Positions 42,236 through 52,657 of a stretch of 64,000 nt of DNA are shown one piece after another. Positions within the stretch are counted from its first letter, which is position 1. Each line of letters starts with the position of its first letter. This stretch comes from Devosia sp. YIM 151766 (GTDB lineage: Bacteria; Pseudomonadota; Alphaproteobacteria; Rhizobiales; Devosiaceae). The stretch is from the NCBI RefSeq assembly GCF_030285925.1, contig NZ_CP127251.1, positions 1,364,001-1,428,000 of the forward strand, read 5' to 3'. The translations under genes and the position numbers were made by a program. Under the pieces are notes generated by a model. The model was not told the origin of the DNA and ran no database searches. It saw only the letters and a list, made by a program, of their open reading frames with translations.

Positions 42236-44986
42236 GTGACAGATACGCCTGAAGATGTGAGCGGTGGTGCGCCGTCCTCGGACATCACTCCGATTTATAT
42301 CACTGACGAAATGCGCACGAGCTATCTCGATTACGCCATGAGCGTGATCGTGAGCCGCGCGCTGCCGGATGTGCGCGACGGCCTCAAGCCGGTGCATCGC
42401 CGCATCCTGTTCTCGATGAGCGAGAACGGCTACGAATATAACAAGCCGTTCCGCAAATCGGCCCGCGTGGTCGGCGACGTTATCGGTAAATACCATCCGC
42501 ATGGCGACAGCGCCGTCTATATGGCGCTGGTGCGCATGGCCCAGGAATTTTCCATGGGCCAGATGCTGGTGGAAGGTCAGGGCAATTTCGGCTCGGTCGA
42601 CGGCGATATGCCCGCCGCCATGCGATATACCGAAGTGCGCATGCAGCGCATCACCAATTCCATGCTCGATGACCTCGACAAGGATACGGTGGATTACCGC
42701 CCCAATTACGATGGCTCCGAGCATGAGCCAACCGTGTTGCCGGCGCGGTTCCCCAACATGCTGGTCAATGGCGGTAGTGGCATCGCCGTGGGCATGGCCA
42801 CCAATATTCCCACCCACAACCTTGCCGAAACCATCAATGCGGCGCTGGCGGTGCTGGACAATCCGTTCATCACCACCGAGGAATTGCTGGAACATCTGCC
42901 CGGCCCGGATTTCCCCACCGGCGGCATCATTCTCGGTCGTGCCGGCATCAGGCAGGCCTATGAGACGGGCAGGGGCTCGATCATCGTGCGCGGACGCTCC
43001 ACCATCGAGGAGGTGCGCAAGGAGCGCGAGGCCATCGTCATCACCGAGATTCCGTATCAGGTGAACAAGGCGTCCATGGTCGAGAAGATTGCCGAACTGG
43101 TGCGCGACAAGCGCATCGAAGGCATCGCCGACCTGCGCGACGAATCCTCTCGCGAAGGCATGCGGGTGGTGGTCGAGGTCAAGCGCGATGCGCTGCCCGA
43201 CGTGGTACTGAATCAGCTTTATCGCTTCACGCCGCTGCAAAGCTCGTTCGGCTGCAATTTCGTGGCGCTGAATGGCGGCAAGCCGGAATTGATGAATCTC
43301 AAGCAGATTCTCGACTGCTTCATCGAATTCCGCGAGGAAGTGGTGACGCGGCGGGCCCGGTTCCTGCTCAACAAGGCGCGCGACCGCGCCCATGTGCTGG
43401 TCGGCCTGGCCATCGCGGTCGCCAATATCGACGAGGTGATCGCGCTGATCCGCACCGCGCCCGATCCGGCGACGGCGCGCGAGCAATTGATGACCCGCCG
43501 CTGGCCGGCAGCGGATGTGGAGCCGCTGATCCAATTGATCGACGATCCGCGCCACCGGATCAATGACGACGGCACCTTCAACCTGTCCGAAGAGCAGGCG
43601 CGCGCCATTCTCGAATTGCGGCTGGCCCGCCTGACGGCTCTGGGCCGGGACGAGATCGGCGACGAGCTCAACGGACTTGGCACCGAAATCGAGGATTACC
43701 TCGATATATTGCGGTCGCGGGAACGGGTGCGCGGCATTATCCGGCAGGAAATGGAAAGTATCCGCGAACAGTTCGGCGCGCCGCGCCGCACCGAGATTTC
43801 CGACCACGCCGCCGATTTCGACGATGAAGACCTCATCGCGCGCGAGGACATGGTCGTTACGGTCAGTCATGGCGGCTATATCAAGCGGGTGCCGCTTTCC
43901 ACCTACCGGGCGCAGAACCGTGGCGGCAAGGGCCGTTCGGGCATGGCGACGCGGGAGGAGGATTTCGTTTCGCGCCTCTTCGTGGCCAATACGCATACGC
44001 CGGTATTATTCTTCACCAGCCGGGGCATCGCCTACAAGCTCAAGGTCTGGCGGCTGCCGCTTTCGGCTGCCAATGCCCGCGGCAAGGCGCTGATCAATAT
44101 CCTGCCGCTGGAGCAGGGCGAGCGCATCACTTCGATCATGCCGCTACCCGAGGATGAAACCTCGTGGGGCGATCTCGACATCATGTTCGCGACGACGCGG
44201 GGCACGGTGCGCCGCAACTCGCTGGCCGATTTTGTCGAAGTGCGCCAGAACGGCAAGATCGCCATGAAGCTGGACGAGGGCGACGAGATCGTCGGCGTCG
44301 AGACCTGCACGAGCAATAATGACGTATTGCTGACCACGGCCTTGGGGCAGGCCATCCGCTTCCGGGTGAACGACGTGCGCCTGTTCAAGGGCCGCGATTC
44401 CATGGGTGTGCGCGGAATTCTGCTGGCGAAGGATGATGTGGTCATCTCGATGGCGGTCATCAACCATTCCGACGCCATCGCCGAAGAGCGCGCCGCCTAT
44501 CTCAAGATGAGCCGGGCCATGCGCGGCGAGGCGGATGACGGGGCTTCCGATGAGACCGACGATGTCGTGGCGGGCCATCTCAGCCAGGAACGCTACGCCC
44601 AGATGGGCGCTATCGAACAGTTCATCCTGACCATTTCCCAAAATGGCTATGGCAAGCGCACCTCCAGCCACGAATACCGGATTACCGGGCGCGGCGGCAA
44701 AGGCATCGTCGCCATGGCGGTCAACAAGCGCAATGGCAATCTGGTGGCCAGCTTCCCGGTCGAAGACGAAGACCAGATCATGCTGATCAGCGATGGCGGC
44801 CAGACCATCCGCCTGCCGGTGGGGGGCGACAAGCCGATCCGCATCGTCTCGCGCGGCAGCCAGGGCGTGATCGTGTTCGATACCGCCGAGGGCGAGAAAG
44901 TCGTGTCGGTGGAACGCATCAGCGAGCCGGAAGACGACGAGGACGACGGTGACGAAGCGTCGCCGGTCGAGCCGATCGCAGAATAA
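42236..44986 (+). CDS. gyrA: DNA gyrase subunit A
   Basis: GyrA is the DNA-cutting and rejoining subunit of gyrase (A2B2). The 916 residues include the N-terminal breakage domain with [20 protein letters not shown], the catalytic Tyr131 in MRYTE, and the C-terminal wrapping domain with the GyrA-box [11 protein letters not shown] at about 560-570. The quinolone-resistance region reads [17 protein letters not shown]: the Ser corresponding to E. coli Ser83 is kept, but the Asp87 position is Met96. The start is GTG at 42236 with only a weak ribosome site. A terminator follows. Confidence 0.97.
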   Translation: MTDTPEDVSGGAPSSDITPIYITDEMRTSYLDYAMSVIVSRALPDVRDGLKPVHRRILFSMSENGYEYNKPFRKSARVVGDVIGKYHPHGDSAVYMALVRMAQEFSMGQMLVEGQGNFGSVDGDMPAAMRYTEVRMQRITNSMLDDLDKDTVDYRPNYDGSEHEPTVLPARFPNMLVNGGSGIAVGMATNIPTHNLAETINAALAVLDNPFITTEELLEHLPGPDFPTGGIILGRAGIRQAYETGRGSIIVRGRSTIEEVRKEREAIVITEIPYQVNKASMVEKIAELVRDKRIEGIADLRDESSREGMRVVVEVKRDALPDVVLNQLYRFTPLQSSFGCNFVALNGGKPELMNLKQILDCFIEFREEVVTRRARFLLNKARDRAHVLVGLAIAVANIDEVIALIRTAPDPATAREQLMTRRWPAADVEPLIQLIDDPRHRINDDGTFNLSEEQARAILELRLARLTALGRDEIGDELNGLGTEIEDYLDILRSRERVRGIIRQEMESIREQFGAPRRTEISDHAADFDDEDLIAREDMVVTVSHGGYIKRVPLSTYRAQNRGGKGRSGMATREEDFVSRLFVANTHTPVLFFTSRGIAYKLKVWRLPLSAANARGKALINILPLEQGERITSIMPLPEDETSWGDLDIMFATTRGTVRRNSLADFVEVRQNGKIAMKLDEGDEIVGVETCTSNNDVLLTTALGQAIRFRVNDVRLFKGRDSMGVRGILLAKDDVVISMAVINHSDAIAEERAAYLKMSRAMRGEADDGASDETDDVVAGHLSQERYAQMGAIEQFILTISQNGYGKRTSSHEYRITGRGGKGIVAMAVNKRNGNLVASFPVEDEDQIMLISDGGQTIRLPVGGDKPIRIVSRGSQGVIVFDTAEGEKVVSVERISEPEDDEDDGDEASPVEPIAE

Positions 44987-44987
44987 C

Positions 44988-45011
44988 AAAGGGCGCTCCG
45001 GCGCCCTTTTT
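44988..45011 (+). terminator. Rho-independent terminator after gyrA
   Basis: AAAGGGCGC and GCGCCCTTT form a GC-rich stem around a short loop, followed by TTT. It starts two bases after the gyrA stop and ends just before the convergent DUF805 gene. Confidence 0.8.
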
Positions 45012-45015
45012 CTCG

Positions 45016-45501
45016 TCAGATAAAGCGCTGGATTTCGCTGTGTTCGGACAGGTGAGCGGGGCGCGCTGAATTGCTGCCCATGCGAATCTGGCGGGGAATG
45101 GTGCTGCGCGGGGCGGGGCGCCATGAGCCGGCTGGCTGCTCCCCCGGGGCGGGGCCATATGCATTGTCCCATTGCTCGGAGGGACAGATCATCCAGTAGA
45201 GCAGCACCAGGCTGCCCAATATCGGGATGAGCTGGATAAAATACCACCAGCCGGAGCGGCCGATATCATGCAGACGGCGCACGGTGACTGTGACCAGCGG
45301 GATCATATGGATGATGCCGGCAAAGGCGGCCAAAGGGCCTGCATGGCGCGGATCGAGCAATCTGCCGAACAGGTAATAATCGGCAAAGGCGGCGCCTACG
45401 GACAGGATGAGCGATAATAGCCAGAACAACCAATATTGGCGGCGGGTGCTGCGGCCGGAAAATTCGAAATAGCGCAGCATGCCGTCGAAATAAGATCGCA
45501 T
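45016..45501 (-). CDS. DUF805 membrane protein
   Basis: This 161-residue protein of the DUF805 family has an N-terminal FSGRSTRRQYWLFWL motif typical of the family. It has three to four membrane segments (to about residue 105) and a Pro-rich cytoplasmic tail. The motif VRRLHDIGRSGWW is the family hallmark. Function is unknown; some relatives are linked to transport or stress. It converges on gyrA. A 238-base gap without seen features separates it from coaD. Confidence 0.85.
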   Translation of the reverse strand: MRSYFDGMLRYFEFSGRSTRRQYWLFWLLSLILSVGAAFADYYLFGRLLDPRHAGPLAAFAGIIHMIPLVTVTVRRLHDIGRSGWWYFIQLIPILGSLVLLYWMICPSEQWDNAYGPAPGEQPAGSWRPAPRSTIPRQIRMGSNSARPAHLSEHSEIQRFI

Positions 45502-45739
45502 ATTTGACGCCCACGTAATAATGCAGATGTCGTTATATCGGGAGCCGAGCTTTTTTGCCCGCCAGGGCTGCGGACAGGCTTAGCGAAAGGTCAATGGCAA
45601 TTACCGGCACCGCTGCGGCATAGCCTGTTCTGCTTTCCGAGAATTCCGACGGCTGGTCGCCAAAGGCACGGGCCGAAGTCTTGCCACCTTGCGGCGAGCA
45701 TGACAGAAACCTTTCTGACGACAAGGGAAGGGGGGATGC

Positions 45740-46234
45740 ATGAGCGGTCTGGTGGGGTTCTATCCCGGTTCTTTCGATCCGCTGACCAATGGCCATCTCG
45801 ACGTGATCGAGCGCGCCTGCAAGCTGGTCGACACTCTGGTGGTGGCGGTGGGGATCAGCGCCACCAAGAAAAATCCGCTCTTCATCCACGAGGATCGCGT
45901 GGCGATGCTCGAACAGGTGCTGCCGGCAATCGGCGCCCGCACCAATACGCAATTCCGCATCGTCGATTTTTCAGGGCTGATGGTCAATGCCGCCCGCGAT
46001 GCCGGCGCCAGGCTGATCATTCGTGGCCTGCGCGACACCACGGACTACAATTACGAGATGCAGATGGTGGGCATGAACGCGCAAATGGCACCCGATCTGC
46101 AAACCGTGTTCCTGCCCTCCAGCCCGCCCGTACGGCATATCTCGGCCACATTGGTGCGTCAGATCGCTGAAATGGGCGGAGACATCTCCGCTTTCGTACC
46201 GCCAATCGTACTCAAGGCCCTGCAATCCAAATGA
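45740..46234 (+). CDS. coaD: Phosphopantetheine adenylyltransferase
   Basis: CoaD catalyses the adenylation of 4'-phosphopantetheine in coenzyme A synthesis. The 164-residue protein begins with GFYPGSFDPLTNGHLDVIER, whose TNGH gives the nucleotidyl-transferase motif. It has RGLRDTTDYNYEMQMVGMN and the C-terminal ISATLVRQIAEMGGD, all typical. The start is ATG at 45740 with a GGGGGG stretch upstream. The stop overlaps the next gene by four bases (ATGA), so the peptidyl-prolyl isomerase gene is translated with it. Confidence 0.96.
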   Translation: MSGLVGFYPGSFDPLTNGHLDVIERACKLVDTLVVAVGISATKKNPLFIHEDRVAMLEQVLPAIGARTNTQFRIVDFSGLMVNAARDAGARLIIRGLRDTTDYNYEMQMVGMNAQMAPDLQTVFLPSSPPVRHISATLVRQIAEMGGDISAFVPPIVLKALQSK

Positions 46235-46815
46235 TCAAGCTGACCCGCCGCACCTTCGCCGCCCTCGCGCTGAGCGCGACCCTGTTCGCCGCTCCGGCCT
46301 TTGCCCAGGAGGGTGCGCCGCATCTGATCCTGACACTGGAAGATGGCGTCGTGGATATCGAATTGCTGCCCGAACTCGCGCCCCTGCATGTCGAGCGCAT
46401 CGTCACGCTGACCGAGCAGGGCCTCTATGACGGCGTGGTGTTTCATCGGGTCATCGACGGGTTCATGGCGCAGACCGGCGACGTGCGGAACGGCAATGCC
46501 GATAGCCCCGATTACGATCTGCGCATGGCCGGCACCGGCGGTTCCGAACTGCCCAATGTGCAGGCCGAGTTCAATGCCGAGAGCTTCGTGCGCGGCGCTG
46601 TCGGCGCGGCGCGGTCGCAGGACCCCAATTCGTTCAATTCACAGTTTTTCATCACCACCGACGACGCCACGTTCCTGAATGGCCAATATACGGTATTCGG
46701 CAAGGTGGTGTCCGGCATGGACGCAGTCGACGCGCTGGAACAAGGCCCGCAAGAGCAGAACGGCGCCGTGGCCAATCCGGACAAGATCGTCAAAGCGTCG
46801 ATCGAATATAAATAA
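46231..46815 (+). CDS. Periplasmic cyclophilin-type peptidyl-prolyl isomerase
   Basis: This 194-residue cyclophilin has a signal peptide (about residues 1-25, ending AFAQ), so it would act on proline bonds of periplasmic proteins. The catalytic region reads YDGVVFHRVIDGFMAQTGD, with Arg in FHRV at the active site, and NSFNSQFFITTDD supplies the Phe/Gln side. It starts by overlapping coaD. A second cyclophilin without signal peptide follows at 47005, the cytoplasmic partner, probably a duplication. Confidence 0.9.
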   Translation: MIKLTRRTFAALALSATLFAAPAFAQEGAPHLILTLEDGVVDIELLPELAPLHVERIVTLTEQGLYDGVVFHRVIDGFMAQTGDVRNGNADSPDYDLRMAGTGGSELPNVQAEFNAESFVRGAVGAARSQDPNSFNSQFFITTDDATFLNGQYTVFGKVVSGMDAVDALEQGPQEQNGAVANPDKIVKASIEYK

Positions 46816-47004
46816 GACGCGCCAGGGCAGCGCTCGGGCGGGCCTGAAGGCTATCCAGCCTCTCATAGGCCTCGTGGTCGCGGGCCCGACTTCCTCCTTC
46901 GAAGGTCTAGGGATGAGGTCGGCGCGAGACTGGTGCGAACCTTGCGCTTCCCGCCCAATCATCCTACATCCCGCGCACATTTCTCCAAGCGAAAGAGACC
47001 GTTC

Positions 47005-47517
47005 ATGGCCTATGCCGATCCCGAAAACACGCTCGTCATCGAAACCACCAAGGGCAAGGTGGTCATCGCCATGAAGCCCGAGGTGGCGCCCGGCCATGTC
47101 GAGCACATCAAGAAGCTGGCCCGCGAAGGCGCCTATGATGGTGTGGTGTTCCACCGCGTGATCGATGGCTTCATGGCCCAGACCGGCGACGTGAAGTTCG
47201 GCAATGCCAATTCGCCCGAGTTCAATCCGTCGCGCGCCGGCACCGGCGGTTCGCAATATCCGAACCTCAAGCAGGAATTCAGCGCCGAGCCGCATAAGCG
47301 CGGCACCGCGTCGATGGCCCGCGCCCAGGACCCGAACAGCGCCAATTCGCAATTCTTCATCTGCTTCGCGGATTCATCGTTCCTCGACCGTCAATATACG
47401 GTGTGGGGCGAGGTGATCGAAGGCATGGAAAATGTCGACCAGATCAAGCGCGGCGAGCCGGTGATCAATCCGGACCAGATGGTGTCGGTGAAGGTCGCGG
47501 CCGATATCGCGGAATAA
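47005..47517 (+). CDS. Cytoplasmic cyclophilin-type peptidyl-prolyl isomerase
   Basis: This 170-residue cyclophilin has no signal peptide and so is likely cytosolic. YDGVVFHRVIDGFMAQTGD is identical to the periplasmic copy and SANSQFFICF follows the same plan. The ATG at 47005 was chosen because it begins the domain directly; the longer frame adds 24 unrelated residues. The pair of neighbouring cyclophilin genes, one exported and one not, is common in Hyphomicrobiales. It is separated from the first by 189 bases that may hold its own promoter. Confidence 0.92.
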   Translation: MAYADPENTLVIETTKGKVVIAMKPEVAPGHVEHIKKLAREGAYDGVVFHRVIDGFMAQTGDVKFGNANSPEFNPSRAGTGGSQYPNLKQEFSAEPHKRGTASMARAQDPNSANSQFFICFADSSFLDRQYTVWGEVIEGMENVDQIKRGEPVINPDQMVSVKVAADIAE

Positions 47518-47642
47518 TTCCGGGACTGGCGGCTGCGGCCGCCAGTTTCGTTCTGGGCCTGAGCTTGACGCAGGGCGTTATGGCAGGGCGTGGTAGCGCA
47601 TTCGCGCGCTCTTGGTGTCGTCGCTCAGGTTTTGCTTTGAAA

Positions 47643-48092
47643 ATGGATAGTGTTCTTTGGGCGCTTATGGGCGTCGTGGCCGGGGCCTGCATTGCCGCGC
47701 AGGCTCCGATTAACGCCTATCTGGGGCGGGCGCTTGAAGTACCGGTCGCGGCAGCGGCAGTGTCGTTCCTGGCCGGCGGCGTGGTGTTGTGGGCCCTGGC
47801 TTTCTTCTTCAGCCATTGGAGCGGTACACCGATCAATTTTGGCGCGCCGGCGCCCTGGACCTTCGTGGCTGGCGGCCTGCTCGGCGCGTTCTATGTCTTC
47901 TCCAACATCACGCTGACGCCGATGATCGGCGCGGCGGCGGTGATGGCCCTGTCGGTGGCGGGACAATTGCTTGGTGGATTGTTTCTCGACAAGATCGGCT
48001 TCATGGGCATGGCGGTGCGCGAAATCTCCATGGGCCGCCTCGCCGGCGCCGCCTTGCTGGTCATCGGCGCCGTGATGATCCGGGTGCTTTAA
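47643..48092 (+). CDS. DMT-superfamily YdcZ/DUF606 membrane protein
   Basis: This 149-residue membrane protein has five hydrophobic segments in the DUF606/YdcZ family (drug/metabolite transporter superfamily, half-size). It starts [20 protein letters not shown] and has [31 protein letters not shown] and the family end [12 protein letters not shown]. Half-size members may form dimers. The ATG at 47643 has no clear ribosome site. It is followed by queA after one base, and the substrate is unknown. Confidence 0.82.
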   Translation: MDSVLWALMGVVAGACIAAQAPINAYLGRALEVPVAAAAVSFLAGGVVLWALAFFFSHWSGTPINFGAPAPWTFVAGGLLGAFYVFSNITLTPMIGAAAVMALSVAGQLLGGLFLDKIGFMGMAVREISMGRLAGAALLVIGAVMIRVL

Positions 48093-48093
48093 G

Positions 48094-49173
48094 ATGCGCG
48101 TTTCCGAATTCGACTTCGACCTTCCCGAAAGACTGATCGCCCTGCATCCGGCCGAGCCGCGGGACAGCGCCCGCCTGCTACTGGTGAAGCCGGGCGAGCC
48201 GTTCGAAGACCGGCACATCCCCGACCTGCTGACCCTGCTGCGCCCCGGCGACGTATTGGTGGTCAACGATACGCGGGTATTGCCGGCGGAACTCAAAGGC
48301 ACGCGTATTCGCGGTGACAGCCGGGCTGGGGTGTCGTTCAACCTGCATAAGCGGGTCGATGCCCATTCCTGGCGGGCCTTTGCGCGTCCGGCCAAGAAGC
48401 TGGCGCTTCTAGATGCGCTGGAATTGGGCAATGGCGAGGCCGAACCGCTGCTGGCGCGCCTTGCCGGCAAGGGCGAGACCGGCGAGGTCACGCTGGAATT
48501 CGACCTGGGCGGCGCCCAACTCGACGAGGCCATAAAGTCACACGGCGCCATGCCGCTGCCGCCCTATATCGGGGCGAAGCGGGGGGTCGAGGAACGCGAC
48601 AAGGTCGATTACCAGACCGTCTATGCGGCTGAGGACGGTGCCGTGGCGGCGCCGACGGCCGGCCTGCATTTCACCGAGAAGCTGCTGCAGGATCTGGCGG
48701 AGATGGACGTCAGCATCGAGCGGGTGACGCTGCATGTGGGGGCCGGCACCTTCCTGCCGATGAAGGCCGACGACACCGACGACCATGTGATGCATTCCGA
48801 ATGGGGCGAAATCGATCAGGCCAGCGTCGAGCGCATCCGCGCCCGGCGCGCCGCCGGGGGACGGGTAGTGGCCGTGGGCACGACCAGCCTGCGTCTCTTG
48901 GAGACGGCCTCCCGCGCCACCGGCGAATTGCAGCCCTTTATCGGCGATACCGACATCTTCATCACGCCGGGCTTCCGCTTCCGCACCGTGGATGTGCTGA
49001 TGACCAATTTCCATCTGCCGAAATCCACCCTGTTCATGCTGGTCAGCGCCTTTTCCGGACTAGAGACGATGAAGGCGGCCTATGCGCACGCCATCGGCGA
49101 GGGCTATCGCTTCTACTCCTACGGCGATGCATCGCTGTTGCACCGGGCGCCGCATCCCGAGGATAAGCGGTGA
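48094..49173 (+). CDS. queA: S-adenosylmethionine:tRNA ribosyltransferase-isomerase
   Basis: QueA makes epoxyqueuosine in tRNA by moving the ribosyl part of S-adenosylmethionine to preQ1 at position 34. The 359-residue protein has the family start [20 protein letters not shown], the [15 protein letters not shown] and [17 protein letters not shown] blocks, and [19 protein letters not shown]. The gene is between the YdcZ-like gene and exoD, and tgt, which inserts preQ1, follows exoD; all point to queuosine synthesis. No preQ1 riboswitch fits, because only one base separates it from the previous gene. Confidence 0.96.
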   Translation: MRVSEFDFDLPERLIALHPAEPRDSARLLLVKPGEPFEDRHIPDLLTLLRPGDVLVVNDTRVLPAELKGTRIRGDSRAGVSFNLHKRVDAHSWRAFARPAKKLALLDALELGNGEAEPLLARLAGKGETGEVTLEFDLGGAQLDEAIKSHGAMPLPPYIGAKRGVEERDKVDYQTVYAAEDGAVAAPTAGLHFTEKLLQDLAEMDVSIERVTLHVGAGTFLPMKADDTDDHVMHSEWGEIDQASVERIRARRAAGGRVVAVGTTSLRLLETASRATGELQPFIGDTDIFITPGFRFRTVDVLMTNFHLPKSTLFMLVSAFSGLETMKAAYAHAIGEGYRFYSYGDASLLHRAPHPEDKR

Positions 49174-49796
49174 CGGCGCGTTACCGCCCGATAAATCACT
49201 ACACGAACCGTATTGTCGCCGGGTTGCGGCGCGTGGCGGAAAGCGATGCGCCACAGCTCACTTTCGCCCGGCTGATCGAGACGATGGGAGACCATTCCCA
49301 TCGGTTGCTGATCCTCATGCTGACGCTGCTCAACATGATTCCAGGACCGCCCGGATTTGGCGGCACCATCGCCTGGACGACCTTCGCCGTCGCGCTGTTC
49401 ATGGTCCTGGGCCGACCGATCCGGCTGCCCGGCATTATCGGGCGACGCAAACTGCCGCTGGCGCTATTGCTCAAGGCCAGTGAGCAGGTGGCGAAAGTTA
49501 CGGCGATCATTGCGCGTTTCTCCAGGCCACGGTGGCGGTGGCTGACCGGCGCGGCGGCGACTATCCCCTATGGAATATTCACCATGGCGGTCAGCGTCTT
49601 CATGACGCTGCCCATTCCCTTCATCAACGCCGTGCCCAATGTGGGCCTGTGCATCCTGGCCTTTGCCATGCTCAATCGCGATGGGCTGGGTGCCATAATC
49701 GGGCTGGCGATCTGCGCAATCGGGCTTATCATCGCCGGGTTATTGCTGTTCGGCGTGGTCAATCTGGGCATGGCTGCGATGGCGGCGGTCGGTTAG
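49170..49796 (+). CDS. exoD: ExoD-family membrane protein
   Basis: This 208-residue protein is of the ExoD family, named for an exopolysaccharide and alkaline-sensitivity gene in Sinorhizobium. It has the family motifs [19 protein letters not shown] and [18 protein letters not shown] and about five membrane segments. The start is GTG at 49170, overlapping queA by four bases, so it is translated with queA. A direct part in the polysaccharide locus at the left end of the window is not implied; it lies 22 kb away in housekeeping DNA. Function in general is unclear. Confidence 0.85.
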   Translation: MTARYRPINHYTNRIVAGLRRVAESDAPQLTFARLIETMGDHSHRLLILMLTLLNMIPGPPGFGGTIAWTTFAVALFMVLGRPIRLPGIIGRRKLPLALLLKASEQVAKVTAIIARFSRPRWRWLTGAAATIPYGIFTMAVSVFMTLPIPFINAVPNVGLCILAFAMLNRDGLGAIIGLAICAIGLIIAGLLLFGVVNLGMAAMAAVG

Positions 49797-49872
49797 GTGC
49801 TTGACGTCTTCTCATCGCCCTGGCTTGCGGGGGACATTGTCGGCGGCGCGGCGAACGGCTAGAACCCGCCCC

Positions 49873-51000
49873 ATGAAACAGGTCAACTTCTTCCTCACCG
49901 CCACCGACGGCATGGCCCGTCGCGGCCATATCGATACGCCGCGCGGCGAGATCAACACGCCGGCCTTCATGCCGGTGGGTACGGCCGGCACCGTCAAGGC
50001 CATGTATCCCGAACAGGTGCGCGAAACCGGCGCCGATATTCTGTTGGGCAATACCTATCACCTGATGCTGCGGCCCGGCGCCGAGCGCGTGGCGTCGCTG
50101 GGCGGGCTGCATGTGTTCATGGACTGGCAGCGGCCGATCCTGACCGATAGCGGCGGCTTCCAGGTCATGTCGCTGGCCAAGCTGCGCAAGCTCACCGAGC
50201 AGGGCGTCACCTTCAGGTCTCATATCGACGGCTCGACCCACGAGCTGACGCCGGAGCGCTCGATAGAAATCCAGACCTTGCTGGATAGCGACATCATCAT
50301 GCAGCTCGACGAATGCATCGCTCTGCCGGCGAAGCGCCAGGAAATCGAGCGGGCAATGGAATTGTCGCTGCGCTGGGCGGATCGATCCAAGATTGCCTTC
50401 AACAACCAGGCCAATCGGGCGCTGTTCGGCATCGTGCAGGGTGGCGACGACCCGGAATTACGCGCGCGTTCGGCGGCGGGGCTCAAATCCATCGGCTTCG
50501 ACGGCTACGCCGTTGGCGGGCTGGCGGTGGGCGAGCCGCAGGAGGTCATGTTCCGGGTGCTGTCGGACATCACGCCGGAACTGCCATGGGACCGGCCGCG
50601 CTACCTGATGGGCGTCGGCAAGCCCGACGATATTCTGGGCGGCATCGAGCGCGGCATCGACATGTTCGACTGTGTGCACCCGACCCGGGCGGGGCGGCAC
50701 GGCCACGCTTATACGCGCTTCGGTGTCATCAACCTGAAAAATGCCCGGCATAGGGATGATCATCGGCCGCTGGACGAGGCGTCGCCCAATCCCAATTGCC
50801 GGCGCTGGAGCCGGGCCTATCTGCATCACCTGGTCAAGACCGAGGAGATTTTGGGGGCCATGGTGCTTTCGCAGATCAATCTGGCCTATTATCAGGAATT
50901 GACTGCGGGCGCCCGCGCGGCCATCGAGGCCGGCCGGATCAATGATTTTGCGGCGGAGACGCGGGCGGCATGGGCTGCCGGCGACCTGCCGGTTCTGTAG
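49873..51000 (+). CDS. tgt: Queuine/preQ1 tRNA-guanine transglycosylase
   Basis: Tgt exchanges guanine-34 for preQ1 in GUN-anticodon tRNAs. The 375 residues keep the catalytic parts: Asp92 in LTDSGGFQV as general acid/base and Asp266 in [11 protein letters not shown] as nucleophile. The C-terminal zinc site is altered: against Zymomonas Tgt, where the ligands are Cys318, Cys320, Cys323 and His349, the residues here are Ser304, Asn306, Cys309 and Ile335, so three of four ligands are lost. The ATG at 49873 was chosen because the family begins there. pgi starts 11 bases after the stop. Confidence 0.94.
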   Translation: MKQVNFFLTATDGMARRGHIDTPRGEINTPAFMPVGTAGTVKAMYPEQVRETGADILLGNTYHLMLRPGAERVASLGGLHVFMDWQRPILTDSGGFQVMSLAKLRKLTEQGVTFRSHIDGSTHELTPERSIEIQTLLDSDIIMQLDECIALPAKRQEIERAMELSLRWADRSKIAFNNQANRALFGIVQGGDDPELRARSAAGLKSIGFDGYAVGGLAVGEPQEVMFRVLSDITPELPWDRPRYLMGVGKPDDILGGIERGIDMFDCVHPTRAGRHGHAYTRFGVINLKNARHRDDHRPLDEASPNPNCRRWSRAYLHHLVKTEEILGAMVLSQINLAYYQELTAGARAAIEAGRINDFAAETRAAWAAGDLPVL

Positions 51001-51011
51001 AGGAAAAGAAT

Positions 51012-52652
51012 ATGGCCAAGGGGTCACGGGATAGCGGTTTCACGTCGCTCAGCAAGCATCGCAAGCGTCTTGCCGAGACGACGATGCGCGAAATGTTCGC
51101 CGAGGATAGCAAGCGGTTCGAGCGCTTCTCGGCCAATGGTGCCGGTATCCTGCTCGACTATTCCAAGAACCGGATCGATGCGGAAGCGCTGGAGGCCCTG
51201 TTCGAGCTGGCACGCGCCGCCGGGGTCGAAGAGCGCCGCACCCAGATGTGCGAGGGCGAGCACATCAACATTACCGAGGATCGCGCCGTGATGCACATGG
51301 CGCTGCGCTATCAGGGCGACCACCCGGTCGAGGTGGATGGCAATGACGTCATGCCGGATGTGCGCGGCGTCTTGAAGGCCATAGAGAATTACACCAATGC
51401 GGTGCGCAGCGGCGAAATCCGCGGCCATGGCGGCGAGCAGATCGCCGATGTGGTCAATATCGGCATCGGTGGCTCGGACCTCGGCCCGGCCATGGTGACG
51501 CTGGCGCTGGAGCCCTATACCCGCCCCGACCTGCGGGCGCATTACGTGTCCAATGTCGATGGCGCTCATATCCACGACATCCTCAAGCGCCTCGACCCCA
51601 AAAAGACGCTGTTCATCGTCGCTTCCAAGACCTTCACCACTGACGAAACCATGACCAATGCCAATTCGGCGCGGCAATGGATCGCCGAGGCGCTGGGCGA
51701 GGAGGCCGTGCCCAACCACTTTGCCGCCGTTTCGACCAATATCGAGGCCTGCGCCAGGTTCGGCATTCGCGAAGATCGTATCTTCGGTTTCTGGGACTGG
51801 GTCGGCGGCCGCTATTCGGTGTGGTCGGCCATCGGCCTGCCCATCGCGCTGGCGGTGGGCTACGATAATTTTGCCAAATTCCTTGCCGGCGCCGATGCGA
51901 TGGACCGGCATTTTCTTGAAACGCCGCTGGAAGAGAACCTGCCGGTGATCATGGCGCTGCTGGGCGTGTGGTATCGCAATGCCTGGGGATTCTCGACCCA
52001 TGCCGTGCTGCCCTATGACCAGCGGTTGAGCCGGTTTGCGGCCTATCTGCAGCAGCAGGACATGGAATCGAACGGCAAGTCGGTGACATTGGCGGGCAAG
52101 AAGGTCGAATGGCCGACCGGCCCGATCGTCTGGGGCGAGCCCGGCACCAATGGCCAACATGCCTTCTATCAGCTTATCCATCAGGGCACCGACATCATTC
52201 CCTGCGACTTCCTCATCGCCGCCCGGCCGCATGAGCACCTGCCGCCGCATCACGACAAGCTGGTGGCCAATGTGCTGGCCCAGTCCGAAGCGCTGATGCT
52301 GGGCAAGACCAAGGATGAGGTCGTGGCCGAGCTCAAGGCCGAGGGCCTCGAAAAAGACCGGATCAAGCTATTGGCCCCACACAAGGTCTTCCCCGGCAAT
52401 CGTCCGTCCAACACGCTGTTCTATCCGCAATTGACGCCGGAAACGCTGGGTTCGCTGATTGCCCTTTATGAGCACAAGGTGTTCGTGCAGGGAGTGGTCT
52501 GGAACGTCAATTCCTACGACCAATGGGGCGTGGAACTGGGCAAGCAGCTCGCCAAGGCCTTATTGCCGAAGGTAGAGGGCGCAGCGAGCGGCGAGGGCCA
52601 TGACAGCTCCACCCAGGGCCTGCTGGCCTATTACCAGGCCAACAAGGCGTAA
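51012..52652 (+). CDS. pgi: Glucose-6-phosphate isomerase
   Basis: Pgi interconverts glucose-6-phosphate and fructose-6-phosphate in glycolysis and gluconeogenesis, and so feeds the GlmS pathway. The 546 residues carry [37 protein letters not shown] with the phosphate-binding Ser/Thr cluster, [18 protein letters not shown], and [19 protein letters not shown] with the base-region Glu. Length and order match the bacterial long form. The ATG at 51012 has AGGA a few bases upstream. map follows after five bases. Confidence 0.96.
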   Translation: MAKGSRDSGFTSLSKHRKRLAETTMREMFAEDSKRFERFSANGAGILLDYSKNRIDAEALEALFELARAAGVEERRTQMCEGEHINITEDRAVMHMALRYQGDHPVEVDGNDVMPDVRGVLKAIENYTNAVRSGEIRGHGGEQIADVVNIGIGGSDLGPAMVTLALEPYTRPDLRAHYVSNVDGAHIHDILKRLDPKKTLFIVASKTFTTDETMTNANSARQWIAEALGEEAVPNHFAAVSTNIEACARFGIREDRIFGFWDWVGGRYSVWSAIGLPIALAVGYDNFAKFLAGADAMDRHFLETPLEENLPVIMALLGVWYRNAWGFSTHAVLPYDQRLSRFAAYLQQQDMESNGKSVTLAGKKVEWPTGPIVWGEPGTNGQHAFYQLIHQGTDIIPCDFLIAARPHEHLPPHHDKLVANVLAQSEALMLGKTKDEVVAELKAEGLEKDRIKLLAPHKVFPGNRPSNTLFYPQLTPETLGSLIALYEHKVFVQGVVWNVNSYDQWGVELGKQLAKALLPKVEGAASGEGHDSSTQGLLAYYQANKA

Positions 52653-52657
52653 GCGGC

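Noticed and set aside
42197..43996. 599-codon open frame on the minus strand
   Set aside because: It is antisense to gyrA, with no domain and no ribosome site.
48060..48100. preQ1 riboswitch before queA
   Set aside because: One base separates the YdcZ-like gene and queA, and no aptamer-like sequence is seen.
51024..52253. 409-codon open frame on the minus strand
   Set aside because: It is antisense to pgi and has no family signature.
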